Shown here: piece after piece, positions 27,153-37,979 of the stretch
Position numbering within the stretch: position 1 is the first letter of the stretch
Layout of the letters: each line of letters begins with the position of its first letter
Source of the DNA: Halobellus sp. Atlit-31R
Lineage (GTDB): Archaea; Halobacteriota; Halobacteria; Halobacteriales; Haloferacaceae
Assembly: GCA_003665935.1 (NCBI GenBank)
Contig: QPLR01000006.1
Location: 124,001 to 188,000, forward strand
Reading direction: 5' to 3'
Length of the DNA: 64,000 nucleotides
The notes under the pieces: model-generated
What the model was told of the DNA's origin: nothing
Database searches by the model: none
The model's input: the letters and a program-made list of their open reading frames with translations, nothing else
Made by a program: the position numbers and the translations under genes

Positions 27153-28225
27153 TCGGAGTGATCGCTGCGATACGCGGGTGACGTGCGTCCGGCCGTAGTC
27201 GAGCCCGTGTGACCCGCTTACAAATATTTCATAGGGTGGCACACTCGGTTTTGACCAGAGTTCGTTCAAGCGACTGCAATAGGCGCCTACAGGAGCCGGT
27301 CGCCTCACCGGGAGGCCAGACGACGAGCGCCACATTCGATATCTTCCCTCGCGTGAAAGCGGAGGGGGCCCCGAGTGGTGGGGGTTTCAGGTTCCCGGTC
27401 TAGTCACCGGATTACCAGTCCCTCCGGGTGCGGGTAGTCGCACAGCATCGTACCGGTGGATTGTCTGCCATATCAAGTGGCCGTTATCTCTCTTCATAAC
27501 CGTGTATGGCGTGTCGGTGCTGTTTTGACCAGTGGGACGCCAACAGCCGTTAGCAGAGTTGAGGGAGTCGTGATGCACGCTTTGAGCAGTCGGCACAGAC
27601 ACACTCTTTCTGGAATATGCGTTCCTAGTCTTTCGGATACTGCCTCGTTGCACAGGCGGACAGGCCATCGTCCGAGAGACGGGTGATTGCTGCCCGACGC
27701 ACATAGTCGTCTGGCACATATTCAATGTAGGTGTGGGGCTGTTTATCCACGGTGGTTGCGTCCTATGCGACCGCGATCTCCCCCTCTCTACTCACTCGCT
27801 TTGTTCACTCCTTGAGCAAGGGGAATCCGCGGTACTGCTCTGGTCGATTTTTTTCGGGGTGACATATGCAACCTCTACAATCAGTAGTCTTTGGCAAAGT
27901 GAGTTCATATGGACTGCGATGCGGTCAGGAGCGACCGGTGTGGGGGGCGGGAGTTTAATCCAAAGTGGATGAGGCGCGATGTTCTGAAGTCTTCTCCTCA
28001 GTGGTGCTGTAATCGGTGCGAGCACAGGTCTGTCTTCGGCGGCGACCCGCTTGAAGCCGAACCTCCCCAGCGATGGTACGACAGGATATCTCTCACGATT
28101 GTGCCGAGTGGACCCCAAAGGGCGATGGCGATACTATGTGGAACGCCCGCATACTGCGCGACTGTGATCGGGGGTCACAGTATGGCTCGGTCGATGGCGG
28201 GTAGCGGAGCCTTCGGGTGGTGCTG
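27153..28225. other. Intergenic region between GLUG genes 1 and 2
   Basis: About 1 kb with no convincing complete gene. A minus-strand frame 27725-27387 looks like patchwork. 27760-27830 ('CCCTCTCTACTCACTCGC', then GAGCAAGGGG) resembles the similar stretch at 8218-8265 in the TnpB debris of the left cassette. The conserved motif is at 27861. Plus-strand codons from about 28119 to 28229 match the end of the leader ORF seen before GLUG gene 1 (AMAILCG and GGHSMARSM), ending in a GTGA overlap with the GTG at 28226; a clear leader start with a GGAGG was not seen here. Confidence 0.45.
27861..27875 (+). promoter_or_regulatory. GACATATGNAACC motif, copy 3
   Basis: GACATATGCAACCTC, 365 nt upstream of the GTG at 28226 of the second giant GLUG gene. 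Confidence 0.5.
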
Positions 28226-31200
28226 GTGAGCCGGACTGTGCCTCGAAGAGTTGTGTTCGCCGCGCTGGTGTTTCTAACAACGAGCGTCGTGCTCGTCGGG
28301 ACGGCAGCAGCGATCGACACGGCACCGACCTGTAGTGAAGTAGGTTACTCAACGAACAGTTCGGGCTGGTACGAGGTCACGAACGTCTCGCAGTTGCAGT
28401 GCATCGAGGACAACGGACTGGATGCAAACTACGTCCTGACTGGCGACATCGACGCGAGCGGGACCAGCGGCTGGAACAGTGGAGATGGATTCGATCCCAT
28501 CGGTTCTGGTGAATCGCGCTTTAACGGCAGTTTCGATGGAGCAGACCACGACATCTCTAATCTCTACATCGACCGTGAGAAAACACCTTACATTGGGGTG
28601 TTCGGAGCTCTCAGTGGGACAGTTGAGAACGTCGGCGTGGTGAACGTCACAACCACCGGGCGTAATTTTGTGGGTGGGCTTGTCGGGGTGAACCTTGGCG
28701 GGACAGTCTCTAACTCGCACGCAACCGGTCTTGTCGACATCGCCGACCGTCGTGATAATGTCGGTGGGCTCGTCGGGCAGAACAGCGGCACGGTCTCCGA
28801 GTCGTACGCAACCACGCGCGTGAACAGCAGCTCCTCACTCAATGTGGGTGGCCTCGTCGGGCGGAATGCCTTCAACGGCACAATCACTGACTCGGGTGCG
28901 AGCGGGGCAGTCGATGGCTCTATGCGGGTTGGTGGGCTCGTTGGGGTCAACAACGGCGCCGTGATCGACACATCGTATGCAACCGGCAACGTGACCGGCA
29001 GCGACGTGGGCGGTCTTGTCGGGCATCAAAAGAACGGCGCCACCACCACCGGTTCGTATGCGACCGGCGCTGTCACAGGTAAGTTGATCCCACGTCAGAC
29101 TACTGTGGGTGGTGGGTTCGTCGGGTTCAACAATGGCACTGTCACCACATCATACGCAACTGGCGCTGTCACCGCACCCAGCAATACTAATTCTTTCACG
29201 TTCTTGGGCGGCTTCGCCGGAGTTAACGACGAAAATGGTACTGTCAACAGGTCGTACGCGAATGGCGATGTCAACGGCTCTGGAGCCTATGAAGGCAGCT
29301 ATGTTAATCTGATCAATAGAGGTTCTGACTCTGAGAGCTATGCAGGCGGTCTCGTTGGAGGAAACATTGGCACGGTCTCGGACAGCTACTGGGACAAAGG
29401 ATTCACCAACCAGTCCAGGGCGATTGGGGCCAAGTTTCAATCCGGCAGCAGCAGCAATCTAGCCGGCTTCGGCGCGACAGGCGACACCGCGCCTGCACCG
29501 GAGATGCAGGGATCAAGTGCTTCAGCAAGCCTGAGCAGGTTTTCGTTTTCTTCAACTTGGGAAACGGTCGAGAGCACAGAGACAGACACCACCAGAGACG
29601 GCTATCCAATCTTACAAGCTATCGACCGCGGGACCCAGTTGAGTGCACAGAACGTGAACGCCTACGCAGGCGGCGACGGCTCTGCATCGAATCCCTACCA
29701 ACTGGCAAACTGGCACCATTTAGACAACATTCGCCAGAACCTCGGTGCGAACTTCACGCTCGTTGACGACCTGAACGCGTCGACGCCGGGTTACGATAGC
29801 GTGGCGAACGCCTCCGCGAACGGCGGAGCAGGCTTCGACCCGATCGGCAACGAAAACACACCGTTCACCGGCTCGTTTGATGGGACCGAATCGGTCATCT
29901 CGGATCTCCGGATAGATCGGCCGAACAGTAGACATATCGGGCTGTTCGCAACGATTGGGACAGATGGATCAGTGAAAAGCGTCACGCTGTCTACCACTGA
30001 TATGACTGGCGAGAGGGTCGTGGGCGTCTTGGCCGGTGAGAGTTATGGAAATATAACAGATGTAGAAGTTAGTGGAACTGTCACCGCCACCGGAGGAAAC
30101 ACCCGCGCCGATATTGGCCTCCTTGTCGGGCAGACGAGAGGGGGGGTGATTGAACAGGTTGCTGTCAACGGGACCGTCGTTTCGGGTATGGCCAAACAAT
30201 CAAAGCGTATAGGGGGTGTGATCGGGCTGCACCGAGGCACCACAGTTCTAACCGACGTTACAGCATACCTCAACGTGTCTGGCTACGAAAATGTTGGCGG
30301 TATTTCAGGTATCTTACACGATGACGCTCAGATCAAAAACGCATCTGTTACTGGCAAAGTAGTTGGGAAAGATAATAATATCGGAGGCGTAGTCGGTCGT
30401 CAGTTAGGTGCATCAACCGTCGTGGACGTCTCGATTACCGGTAACACGTCCGTCACTGGCGCAAACTTCGTCGGTGGAATCGCTGGTGAAAGTGAGAGCC
30501 GTATCACCGACAGTGTCATACTGTCAGCCGCGGTGTCTGGGACCAATAGAGTCGGTGGTGCTGCAGGGCAACTACAACAAGGTGCACAGGTAGCAAACGT
30601 ATCAGTCATCAATAATGTGTCCGTCACCGGGGAATCGAGTGTCGGCGGAATCGCTGGGATAAGTAAGGGTCTGATAAAAGACGGCGTCACAGATTCGACC
30701 GTCACCGGTACGGACTCGGACTTTGTCAATATAGGAGGCGTAGCGGGGAAGACGACAGGAGGGCGTATCGACTCCGTGATCGCAGACGGCACAGTCATTG
30801 GCAATCAAAGCGGAACGAAACACACGGGCGGAGTCGTCGGCATTCACCGTGGTGGCGTAGTGAACAATACCACCGTGGCCACAGACGTATTCGGCTATAC
30901 AAGAGTCGGCGGTGTGGCAGGGAATCTCGTAGACAGTTACATACAGAACGTGTCTGTTACTGGAAACGTCAGTGGAGACAGCGCGGTCGGCGCGATAGCT
31001 GGTAATGTAGATAGAGGTGACATCTCGACTAGCTACGCTACGGCAGATTCGGCAGTCTCTGCTGCCAACAGCACGGTTGGGGGATTGGTTGGGAACATAG
31101 ACTCCGGAAATATTCGTTTTTCTTACACTCTTGCGACAGTAACTGGAACAACCGCTGTCGGCGGAGCCATCGGTGAAGTTGCAGGTGGGACGATCAGAAA

Positions 31201-34200
31201 CCTGTTCGCTGCTGGGCCCGTGAGCAAGACAACCGATAGTGGAGAGAGTGGTGGAGTAATTGGGACGAAAAGTGGTGGGACAGTGGAAGCCGTTTATTGG
31301 GACACGACTCAGACGACGCAGTCGTCGTCCGCAAACAACGCTGGCGAAGGGCTTACCACCAAGCAGATGACAGGAAGCAACGCGCTCGACTCGGGCAATA
31401 TGGGCGGCCTCACCGAAGCGAACTGGCAGACGGGCGACTTGGGCTTCTATCCGACCCTGGTCGCGAACGCGCAAACATCGCCGTCAGGCGCCTCTCTGCT
31501 GTTCGCGGACGGGAGCGGCACGGAGAACGATCCGTATCAGATCGCGAACTGGACGCACCTCGCAGCGGTAAACCAGTACCCGACCGCGGCGTTCGTGCTG
31601 ACCGGTGACCTGAACGCGTCGACGCCGGGTTACGACGCCGTTGTGAACGACACCACAAACAACGTGGCGGGCTTCGAGCCCATCGCAAACGGGTCAGTGT
31701 TCGACGGTTCGTTCGACGGCGCTGGCTACACCATCGCTAACCTGACGATCGACCGACCCAACAGCTCAATGCCGATTGGCCTGTTCAGCAAAGTCGGGCA
31801 ATCCGCGAGTGTCAAACGTCTCACTATCGCCGGCGTGAATGTCACAGGCAATAGCAACGTCGGGGGAGTAGCTGGACAGAACGCCGGCACAATTCGCGAC
31901 ACCAGCGTGAGAGGGACTGTTACTGGAACGAAGCAGAACTCCTATACGAACGTTGGCGCTCTCGTCGGGAGACACGACGCCGCTGGGGAACTCGTGGACG
32001 TGAACGCGAGCGGGCGCGTCACCGGGCACGGAACTGTTGGTGGACTCGTGGGTGTCAGCCGAGGAACTGTCACTCGCGCTCACGCCTCCGTTGACGTCAC
32101 CGCGGATGGAAACTTCGTGGGGGGGCTCGTCGGATTTGCCGCCCCGGCTACCGCGATAAATCGCTCAAGCTCGACCGGGATAGTCTCCGGTGAAAAGCAG
32201 GTCGGTGGACTGGTCGGACGTAGCAAGGGAGCGGTCGAAACGTCGTACGCGACCGGTGGTGTCACCGGAGTGAGAAACATCGGCGGCCTCATCGGCGCCG
32301 TCGTCGGCGGGACTGTCGACGACACCTACGCGGCACCGACAGCAGCGATCCGTGGCGACGAACGCGTCGGGGGACTCGTCGGCTATATGGGAGAATCGGG
32401 GCAGATCAACCGGTCGTTCGCGACTGGTCTCGTGATTGCCAACGGAAGTAAATCTGGTGGCATTAGATTCGGTTCACAGGGGAACGTCACGGACAGCTAC
32501 TGGAACGTTGAGACGACGAACCAGTCGTCTTCGGGTGGTGGCGACCCGCTCACTACGGCCCAGATGACCGGTAGTGACGCGCTTGACTCGGGCAGTATGG
32601 ACGCACTCAACCAGAGCGTCTGGGTGACTAGCGCCAACAGCGATGACATCGCCTTTTACCCCACACTCGCTGCAAACGCACAGACGCCGCCGCCGAGTGG
32701 GCTGCTGTACGCCGGTGGAAACGGCACTGTCACAAGTCCGTACCAGATCGACAACTGGAACCACCTCGACGCAGTTCGGCAGAACCTCGGGGCGAATTTC
32801 ACGCTCGTCGCCGACCTGAACGCGTCGACAGCGGGCTACGACACCGTGGCGAGCACTTCTGCAAACGGCGACAAGGGCTTCGCGCCGATTGGGAACCAAG
32901 CCGAACCCTTCACCGGGTCGTTCGACGGCAACGGTTCGACGATTTCGGACCTCTCCATCGACCGCGAGAGCACGAACTACGTCGGGGTATTCGGTGTTTC
33001 AGAAGGCCGACTGGAGGCCGTCAGCGTTGAGAACGTCACCATCGTCGGCTTTACGTTCGTGGGCGGGCTCGTCGGGCAAAACGACGGCGGTACTGTCACT
33101 GCGTCGACCGCGACCGGCAACGTCTCCAGTACTTCCCAGTACGTGGGTGGACTCGTCGGGTACAACACTGGTCCTGTCAGCGACTCGACCGCGACCGGCA
33201 ACGTCTCCAGTACTTCCAACTACGTGGGCGGACTCGTCGGAACCAACGACGGTACTGTCAGCGACTCGAACGCGACCGGCAACGTCTCAGGTGCTTCCAG
33301 TTACGTAGGCGGTCTCGTCGGGTACAACACTGGTCCTGTCAGCGACTCGAACGCGACCGGCGCTGTCAACGGCTCCTTCTACGTGGGCGGGCTCGTCGGA
33401 GCTAACTTCGGCGGCGAGGTCACCGTGTCATATGCGACCGGCACTGTCGACGGCTCCAAGTACGTTGGCGGCCTCGCCGGGGACAATGCCGGCTCCGGAG
33501 TGTCGGTGACTAAATCGTACGCGACCGGCGCTGTCAACGGCTCCGATAGTGTGGGTGGTCTCGTTGGAGCAAACCAAAACAGCGCCACTATCAGTGAGTC
33601 GTATGCAGTCGGGGCCGTCAACGGCTCCAGTAGCGTCGGCGGTCTCGTCGGATCCAACGCCGCCACGGTCTCCAACAGTTACTGGAACACCGAGACGACG
33701 ACCCAGGAGTCGTCGGCCGGCGGCAACCCGCTTACGACAGCCCAGATGACCGGCAGTGACGCGCTCGACTCGGGCAATATGGATTCGCTCAATACGAGCG
33801 CGTGGGAAACTACTGCTCACCGCAACACCACACGGTTCTACCCCACGCTCGTTGAGAACACACAGACGCCCCCACCGAGTGCGTCATTGTACGCACAGAC
33901 ACCCCCACCGAGTGCGTCATTGTACGCCGGCGGAAACGGATCCTCGGTAAACCCCTACCAGATTGAGACGTGGGGGCACCTCAATGCAGTTCGACAGAAT
34001 CCCGATGCAAACTTCACACTCGTCGCCGAACTGAACGAGTCGGCGGCGGGGTATGATACCGTGGCGAACGCCTCTGCGAACAGCGGAAAGGGCTTCGCGC
34101 CGATTGGGAACCAGTCCGCATTTACTGGCTCGTTTGACGGTACCGGCCACAGGATTTCGGATCTAACAGTTGACCGACCCCGCAGCTCTAACCCGGTCGG

Positions 34201-37200
34201 AGTCTTCGGCACCCTTGGCGACAGTGGAGTAATCGAGAACCTCACACTTCACACGCTGAACGTAACTGGAGCGGGTCCTGTCGGGGGGGTATCCGGTCGT
34301 AGTAAGGGAACGATCCGAAACGTCTCAGTCCACGGTAATGTAACAGGAACGGCAGAGGCTATCACGAACGTGGGCGGCCTTATCGGGAGACACGATCCGA
34401 GTGGAACGTTGGAAGATGTGACTGCGAATGTCACTGTCAGCGGTCAGGACAGGAGCGGTGGACTCGTCGGCATTAACCGAGGGACTATCACTGCATCATC
34501 AGCTACCGGTAGCGTGGATGGTGGTTTCAACGTGGGTGGACTTGTCGGGTATGTCACCGGGGGTGCGACTATTAGTAACGCCACTGCAAGTGGCACGGTG
34601 ACGGGCCAGAACAACAGTATCGGCGGGCTCGTCGGCCATATCCACAATGGCTCTGTGCAGGACTCCAGCGCAGACGTGATGGTCACCGGAGAACAGGAGG
34701 CCGTCGGGGGGCTCGTCGGACGGTACCGTGAGGGTAGTATCAGCAACTCGCATGCGGCCGGGGATGTTCTAGGCAATGGAACTGGAGGGGCTGCCAGATC
34801 CGGCCTGATAGGGGGACTCGTCGGGGAGTTCACCGGCGGCTCGATAGCGAATTCGACCGCCAGTGGCAACGTCACCGGCGGGACAGATGCGGTCAACAAG
34901 ATCGGTGGGCTTGTCGGCCTCTACGGCGGCTCGGGTAACATCACCAACACATCGGCGAGCGGCGACATCACTGCAACACATAGACAGGTCGGCGGACTCC
35001 TCGGTGAACTCAACGGCGGGGCGATTGTCAACTCGACCGTGGTCGGTGCGGTGATCGACGGGAACGACGACACCGGTGGACTCGTCGGCGAACTGGACGA
35101 TGGAGCGATCGTCTCATCCTCGGTCAGGGATGTCACTGTGCGTGGTGAGATAAACGTCGGCGGGCTCGTCGGGGACATCGACAACGCCACCGTGACTACG
35201 TCCTCTGCCTCCGGTAGCGTCGATGGAACGGAGGATGTAGGCGGCCTCATCGGTGACAGTGACAGTACCGACATTATGACGTCATACGCGACTGGTCGGG
35301 TCAACGGCACCACCAATGTTGGCGGCCTCGTCGGGTCCAACACATTCTCCGGAGCGTCGGTAGCTAAATCGTACGCGACGGGCACTGTCAACGGCTCCAG
35401 TGCCGTGGGCGGTCTCGTTGGGTACAACTCTGGTCCTATCAGCGAATCGAACGCGACCGGCAACGTCTCGAGTGCTGGGGATGACGTGGGCGGACTCGTC
35501 GGAGATAACAACGGCAGCGAGGTCACCGTGTCGTATGCGACCGGCACTGTCAACGGCTCCAACCGAGTGGGCGGTCTCGTCGGCTCGAACACCGGGAAGG
35601 TCTCTGACTCGTATGCGACCGGAGCCGTCTCTGGGAACAGGTCCGTCGGTGGAGCACTTGGCCTCAACTCAGGAAACGTTACCAATCTAACGCTCGAAAA
35701 CGTAAATGTCACCGGGAATGGTACTGTCGGTGGGCTCGCCGGTCGCAGCAAGGGAAAGATTCGCAACGTCAGTGTGAACGGCAGCGTCGATGGTACGAGG
35801 CCTGAATACACGAACGTCGGCGTTCTTGTCGGAAGACACGACGAGACCGGTACAATCGCGAACGCGCGCACATCGGGGGTTGCTACCGGACCGAAGGTAG
35901 TTGGCGGCCTTGTTGGGAACAACCGGGGGACAATCAACACTTCTCACGCCGCTGTTAACGTCACTGCGGGGAAAACTGCCGGTGGCCTCGTGGGGTCCGC
36001 TGCAGGGTCGATTGTACAGTCGACTGCCTCTGGGACGGTCTCTGGACACACCAGCGGCGGCCTCGTGGGGTTGATCAAGCCCAGCGGTGTCGTAAGTCGC
36101 TCGAATACGACCGGGACCGTCTCCGGTGAGAGTAGGGTCGGGGGACTTGTTGGACTGAACACAGGAACTGTCGCGACGTCGTACGCAACCGGTGGCGTCA
36201 CTGGAGTCAAGAACGTCGGCGGCCTCATCGGAGTCCTCACTGGTTCTGTCACGGACTCCTATGCAGCACCGACAGCAGCAATTGGCGGCGACAGACGCGT
36301 CGGCGGACTCGTCGGGTATATGGAATCATCCAGCCGAGTCAATCGGTCATTCGCGACAGGTCTCGTGACCGCCAACGAGAGTAAGTCTGGTGGTATTGGA
36401 TTCAGTTCACAAGGGATCGTCACCAATAGCTACTGGAACGTCGAGACGACGAATCAGTCGTCTTCGGGCGGCGGCACGCCACTCAGTACGGCACAGATGA
36501 CCGGCACCAATGCTACGGTGCGGATGGCAAGCTTCGACTTCAACAACACGTGGGACGTCCTAGACAATGGGACATACATCTCGTACCCGTACCTGCAAAC
36601 GAATACACAACAGCCCGAACCGGGGCTTGAACCGCAACCCAATCCACAGCCCGATCCGCAACCCAATCCACAGCCCGACCCACAGCCCGAATCGTCTACG
36701 GGCGGTAGCAGTGACGGCAACCGCTCGCCACGGGCGGTCGTCTCGGTCACCCCAATCACTGGAGCCGGGAACGACCAGTCCGTGACAGCCACCGATCGAC
36801 AGGCTGTCAGCGTGCGCGGTGTCGGTGGCGATGAACTCGTCGCCATCGTCTTCGCGTCGACTGCTGGTGACGAACAACTGGCTCCCGAGGGCGAACAGTC
36901 CACGACAGGAGCCGACTCCGAGACGAGCGAGGCCACTCAGAGCGAACAGCGTAACGTCCTCCCGGACGGCCTTGACATCCAGTTCACACGGAACGGCGAC
37001 TACGATCTGGAAGTCAGCGTGCGGGATGTCGACGTCTTCGACCGTGCGATGGACGACCCCGACGCGGGGGTCACACCTAATCTCTCGATTGACGCGTTGG
37101 ACGACGACAGCAAACGGTTCGTCGGCGAGACGAATCAGCGGCCAGTCGGCTTCATCGAAGTCGAGACGAGCTTCGACAGCGCAAAAGTCGTTCAGGAGGC

Positions 37201-37852
37201 GACTCACAAGTTCCGCGTCCGGAAGAGCTACCTCGAAGCCACCGGCTCGTCCGCCGACACCGTTCGACTGTACCGCGACGAACCGGACGGCTGGCGCCCG
37301 CTCCCGACGAGACAGACGGATGAGGACGAGGAGTTCTACTACTTCGAGGCCGACACGCCCGGCTTTTCGATGTTCGCCATCGGCACCGGCTCGCCCGTCT
37401 TCGAGACGGGCACGGCATCGCTGGATTCGTTCGACGAGACGACCGGTGCCGTCGTGGCAACTGTTCCTGTCGAGAACATCGGGGGCGAACCCGGTGCGTT
37501 CGAGGCAACACTAACTGCCGACGGGACGGTCGTGGCCACACAGACAGTCACTGTGGGCGCGAACAAGTTAGTCGATCTGACCGTGGCGGGCACCCTCAAC
37601 ACCTCCGAGTCAGTGACACTCCAACTCGCTGGCCAATCTATCGACACCGTCACTCGCCTCAGCGAGGTGCCCCCGGCCCCCGAGAGCGACGACGCGAGTG
37701 CACAGGTCGACACCACCGAAGTGGCGACGACTGGCGAAATGGCGACGACCGGCGCAGATGACGACGCGCCGTCCGGTCTCGGCGTCGCGGGCATCGGGCT
37801 TTCGCTGCTGGTGGTTCTCGGCCTGCTCCTGTTTGTCATCGTCAGGCGATGA
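28226..37852 (+). CDS. Second giant secreted GLUG-repeat surface protein
   Basis: About 3208 residues. The GTG at 28226 begins VSRTVPRRVVFAALVFL, parallel to its neighbour; an in-frame GTG at 28217 is an alternative. The N-terminal module has the two conserved cysteines (TCSEV and LQCIED). Five composite modules follow (boundaries near 29.65, 31.48, 32.69 and 33.86 kb) with about 60 GLUG-type motifs. The second module is divergent, using GGVVG, GGIAG and GGAAG forms. The fourth is nearly the same as modules of the first protein. A proline-rich linker (36.60-36.70 kb, repeated NPQPDPQP) leads to a PGF-pre-PGF-like domain (about 36.95-37.39 kb, TPGFSMFAIG), a beta domain, and a terminal helix (GVAGIGLSLLVVLGLLLFV, then RR) without a clear PGF motif. 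No cupredoxin domain is seen. A surface adhesin or matrix role is inferred. Confidence 0.92.
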   Translation: MSRTVPRRVVFAALVFLTTSVVLVGTAAAIDTAPTCSEVGYSTNSSGWYEVTNVSQLQCIEDNGLDANYVLTGDIDASGTSGWNSGDGFDPIGSGESRFNGSFDGADHDISNLYIDREKTPYIGVFGALSGTVENVGVVNVTTTGRNFVGGLVGVNLGGTVSNSHATGLVDIADRRDNVGGLVGQNSGTVSESYATTRVNSSSSLNVGGLVGRNAFNGTITDSGASGAVDGSMRVGGLVGVNNGAVIDTSYATGNVTGSDVGGLVGHQKNGATTTGSYATGAVTGKLIPRQTTVGGGFVGFNNGTVTTSYATGAVTAPSNTNSFTFLGGFAGVNDENGTVNRSYANGDVNGSGAYEGSYVNLINRGSDSESYAGGLVGGNIGTVSDSYWDKGFTNQSRAIGAKFQSGSSSNLAGFGATGDTAPAPEMQGSSASASLSRFSFSSTWETVESTETDTTRDGYPILQAIDRGTQLSAQNVNAYAGGDGSASNPYQLANWHHLDNIRQNLGANFTLVDDLNASTPGYDSVANASANGGAGFDPIGNENTPFTGSFDGTESVISDLRIDRPNSRHIGLFATIGTDGSVKSVTLSTTDMTGERVVGVLAGESYGNITDVEVSGTVTATGGNTRADIGLLVGQTRGGVIEQVAVNGTVVSGMAKQSKRIGGVIGLHRGTTVLTDVTAYLNVSGYENVGGISGILHDDAQIKNASVTGKVVGKDNNIGGVVGRQLGASTVVDVSITGNTSVTGANFVGGIAGESESRITDSVILSAAVSGTNRVGGAAGQLQQGAQVANVSVINNVSVTGESSVGGIAGISKGLIKDGVTDSTVTGTDSDFVNIGGVAGKTTGGRIDSVIADGTVIGNQSGTKHTGGVVGIHRGGVVNNTTVATDVFGYTRVGGVAGNLVDSYIQNVSVTGNVSGDSAVGAIAGNVDRGDISTSYATADSAVSAANSTVGGLVGNIDSGNIRFSYTLATVTGTTAVGGAIGEVAGGTIRNLFAAGPVSKTTDSGESGGVIGTKSGGTVEAVYWDTTQTTQSSSANNAGEGLTTKQMTGSNALDSGNMGGLTEANWQTGDLGFYPTLVANAQTSPSGASLLFADGSGTENDPYQIANWTHLAAVNQYPTAAFVLTGDLNASTPGYDAVVNDTTNNVAGFEPIANGSVFDGSFDGAGYTIANLTIDRPNSSMPIGLFSKVGQSASVKRLTIAGVNVTGNSNVGGVAGQNAGTIRDTSVRGTVTGTKQNSYTNVGALVGRHDAAGELVDVNASGRVTGHGTVGGLVGVSRGTVTRAHASVDVTADGNFVGGLVGFAAPATAINRSSSTGIVSGEKQVGGLVGRSKGAVETSYATGGVTGVRNIGGLIGAVVGGTVDDTYAAPTAAIRGDERVGGLVGYMGESGQINRSFATGLVIANGSKSGGIRFGSQGNVTDSYWNVETTNQSSSGGGDPLTTAQMTGSDALDSGSMDALNQSVWVTSANSDDIAFYPTLAANAQTPPPSGLLYAGGNGTVTSPYQIDNWNHLDAVRQNLGANFTLVADLNASTAGYDTVASTSANGDKGFAPIGNQAEPFTGSFDGNGSTISDLSIDRESTNYVGVFGVSEGRLEAVSVENVTIVGFTFVGGLVGQNDGGTVTASTATGNVSSTSQYVGGLVGYNTGPVSDSTATGNVSSTSNYVGGLVGTNDGTVSDSNATGNVSGASSYVGGLVGYNTGPVSDSNATGAVNGSFYVGGLVGANFGGEVTVSYATGTVDGSKYVGGLAGDNAGSGVSVTKSYATGAVNGSDSVGGLVGANQNSATISESYAVGAVNGSSSVGGLVGSNAATVSNSYWNTETTTQESSAGGNPLTTAQMTGSDALDSGNMDSLNTSAWETTAHRNTTRFYPTLVENTQTPPPSASLYAQTPPPSASLYAGGNGSSVNPYQIETWGHLNAVRQNPDANFTLVAELNESAAGYDTVANASANSGKGFAPIGNQSAFTGSFDGTGHRISDLTVDRPRSSNPVGVFGTLGDSGVIENLTLHTLNVTGAGPVGGVSGRSKGTIRNVSVHGNVTGTAEAITNVGGLIGRHDPSGTLEDVTANVTVSGQDRSGGLVGINRGTITASSATGSVDGGFNVGGLVGYVTGGATISNATASGTVTGQNNSIGGLVGHIHNGSVQDSSADVMVTGEQEAVGGLVGRYREGSISNSHAAGDVLGNGTGGAARSGLIGGLVGEFTGGSIANSTASGNVTGGTDAVNKIGGLVGLYGGSGNITNTSASGDITATHRQVGGLLGELNGGAIVNSTVVGAVIDGNDDTGGLVGELDDGAIVSSSVRDVTVRGEINVGGLVGDIDNATVTTSSASGSVDGTEDVGGLIGDSDSTDIMTSYATGRVNGTTNVGGLVGSNTFSGASVAKSYATGTVNGSSAVGGLVGYNSGPISESNATGNVSSAGDDVGGLVGDNNGSEVTVSYATGTVNGSNRVGGLVGSNTGKVSDSYATGAVSGNRSVGGALGLNSGNVTNLTLENVNVTGNGTVGGLAGRSKGKIRNVSVNGSVDGTRPEYTNVGVLVGRHDETGTIANARTSGVATGPKVVGGLVGNNRGTINTSHAAVNVTAGKTAGGLVGSAAGSIVQSTASGTVSGHTSGGLVGLIKPSGVVSRSNTTGTVSGESRVGGLVGLNTGTVATSYATGGVTGVKNVGGLIGVLTGSVTDSYAAPTAAIGGDRRVGGLVGYMESSSRVNRSFATGLVTANESKSGGIGFSSQGIVTNSYWNVETTNQSSSGGGTPLSTAQMTGTNATVRMASFDFNNTWDVLDNGTYISYPYLQTNTQQPEPGLEPQPNPQPDPQPNPQPDPQPESSTGGSSDGNRSPRAVVSVTPITGAGNDQSVTATDRQAVSVRGVGGDELVAIVFASTAGDEQLAPEGEQSTTGADSETSEATQSEQRNVLPDGLDIQFTRNGDYDLEVSVRDVDVFDRAMDDPDAGVTPNLSIDALDDDSKRFVGETNQRPVGFIEVETSFDSAKVVQEATHKFRVRKSYLEATGSSADTVRLYRDEPDGWRPLPTRQTDEDEEFYYFEADTPGFSMFAIGTGSPVFETGTASLDSFDETTGAVVATVPVENIGGEPGAFEATLTADGTVVATQTVTVGANKLVDLTVAGTLNTSESVTLQLAGQSIDTVTRLSEVPPAPESDDASAQVDTTEVATTGEMATTGADDDAPSGLGVAGIGLSLLVVLGLLLFVIVRR
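32562..32751 (+). repeat. 190-bp block identical to 19426-19615 (copy in GLUG gene 2)
   Basis: Identical over 190 bp to the block in GLUG gene 1. It spans a module border including the QTPPPSG linker. Confidence 0.85.
33862..33927 (+). repeat. Tandem duplication of a 33-bp linker unit
   Basis: Two adjacent 33-bp copies with one mismatch encode the linker QTPPPSASLYA twice. An in-frame duplication at a module joint, probably by slippage or unequal recombination. Confidence 0.88.
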
Positions 37853-37979
37853 CGTGACGACGAGGAAGAGTAGGACTCCGAAGCCGTTCTGTTGTGCAGA
37901 ATAGGGTGAGACCCGAATTACGATGCAGGCTGGTCGGTTTTTTGTTTGAATTCTGTTGGCGTAATCTATTTTCCCCCAG
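37853..37979. other. Short spacer after GLUG gene 2
   Basis: Nothing coding is seen. A T-run (37940-37946, TTTTTTG) about 90 nt after the stop could help terminate transcription, but this is weak. Confidence 0.25.

Noticed and set aside
27387-27725. Minus-strand 112-codon frame between GLUG genes 1 and 2
   Set aside because: Residue use is patchy and no motif or promoter is visible. It lies in probable element debris.
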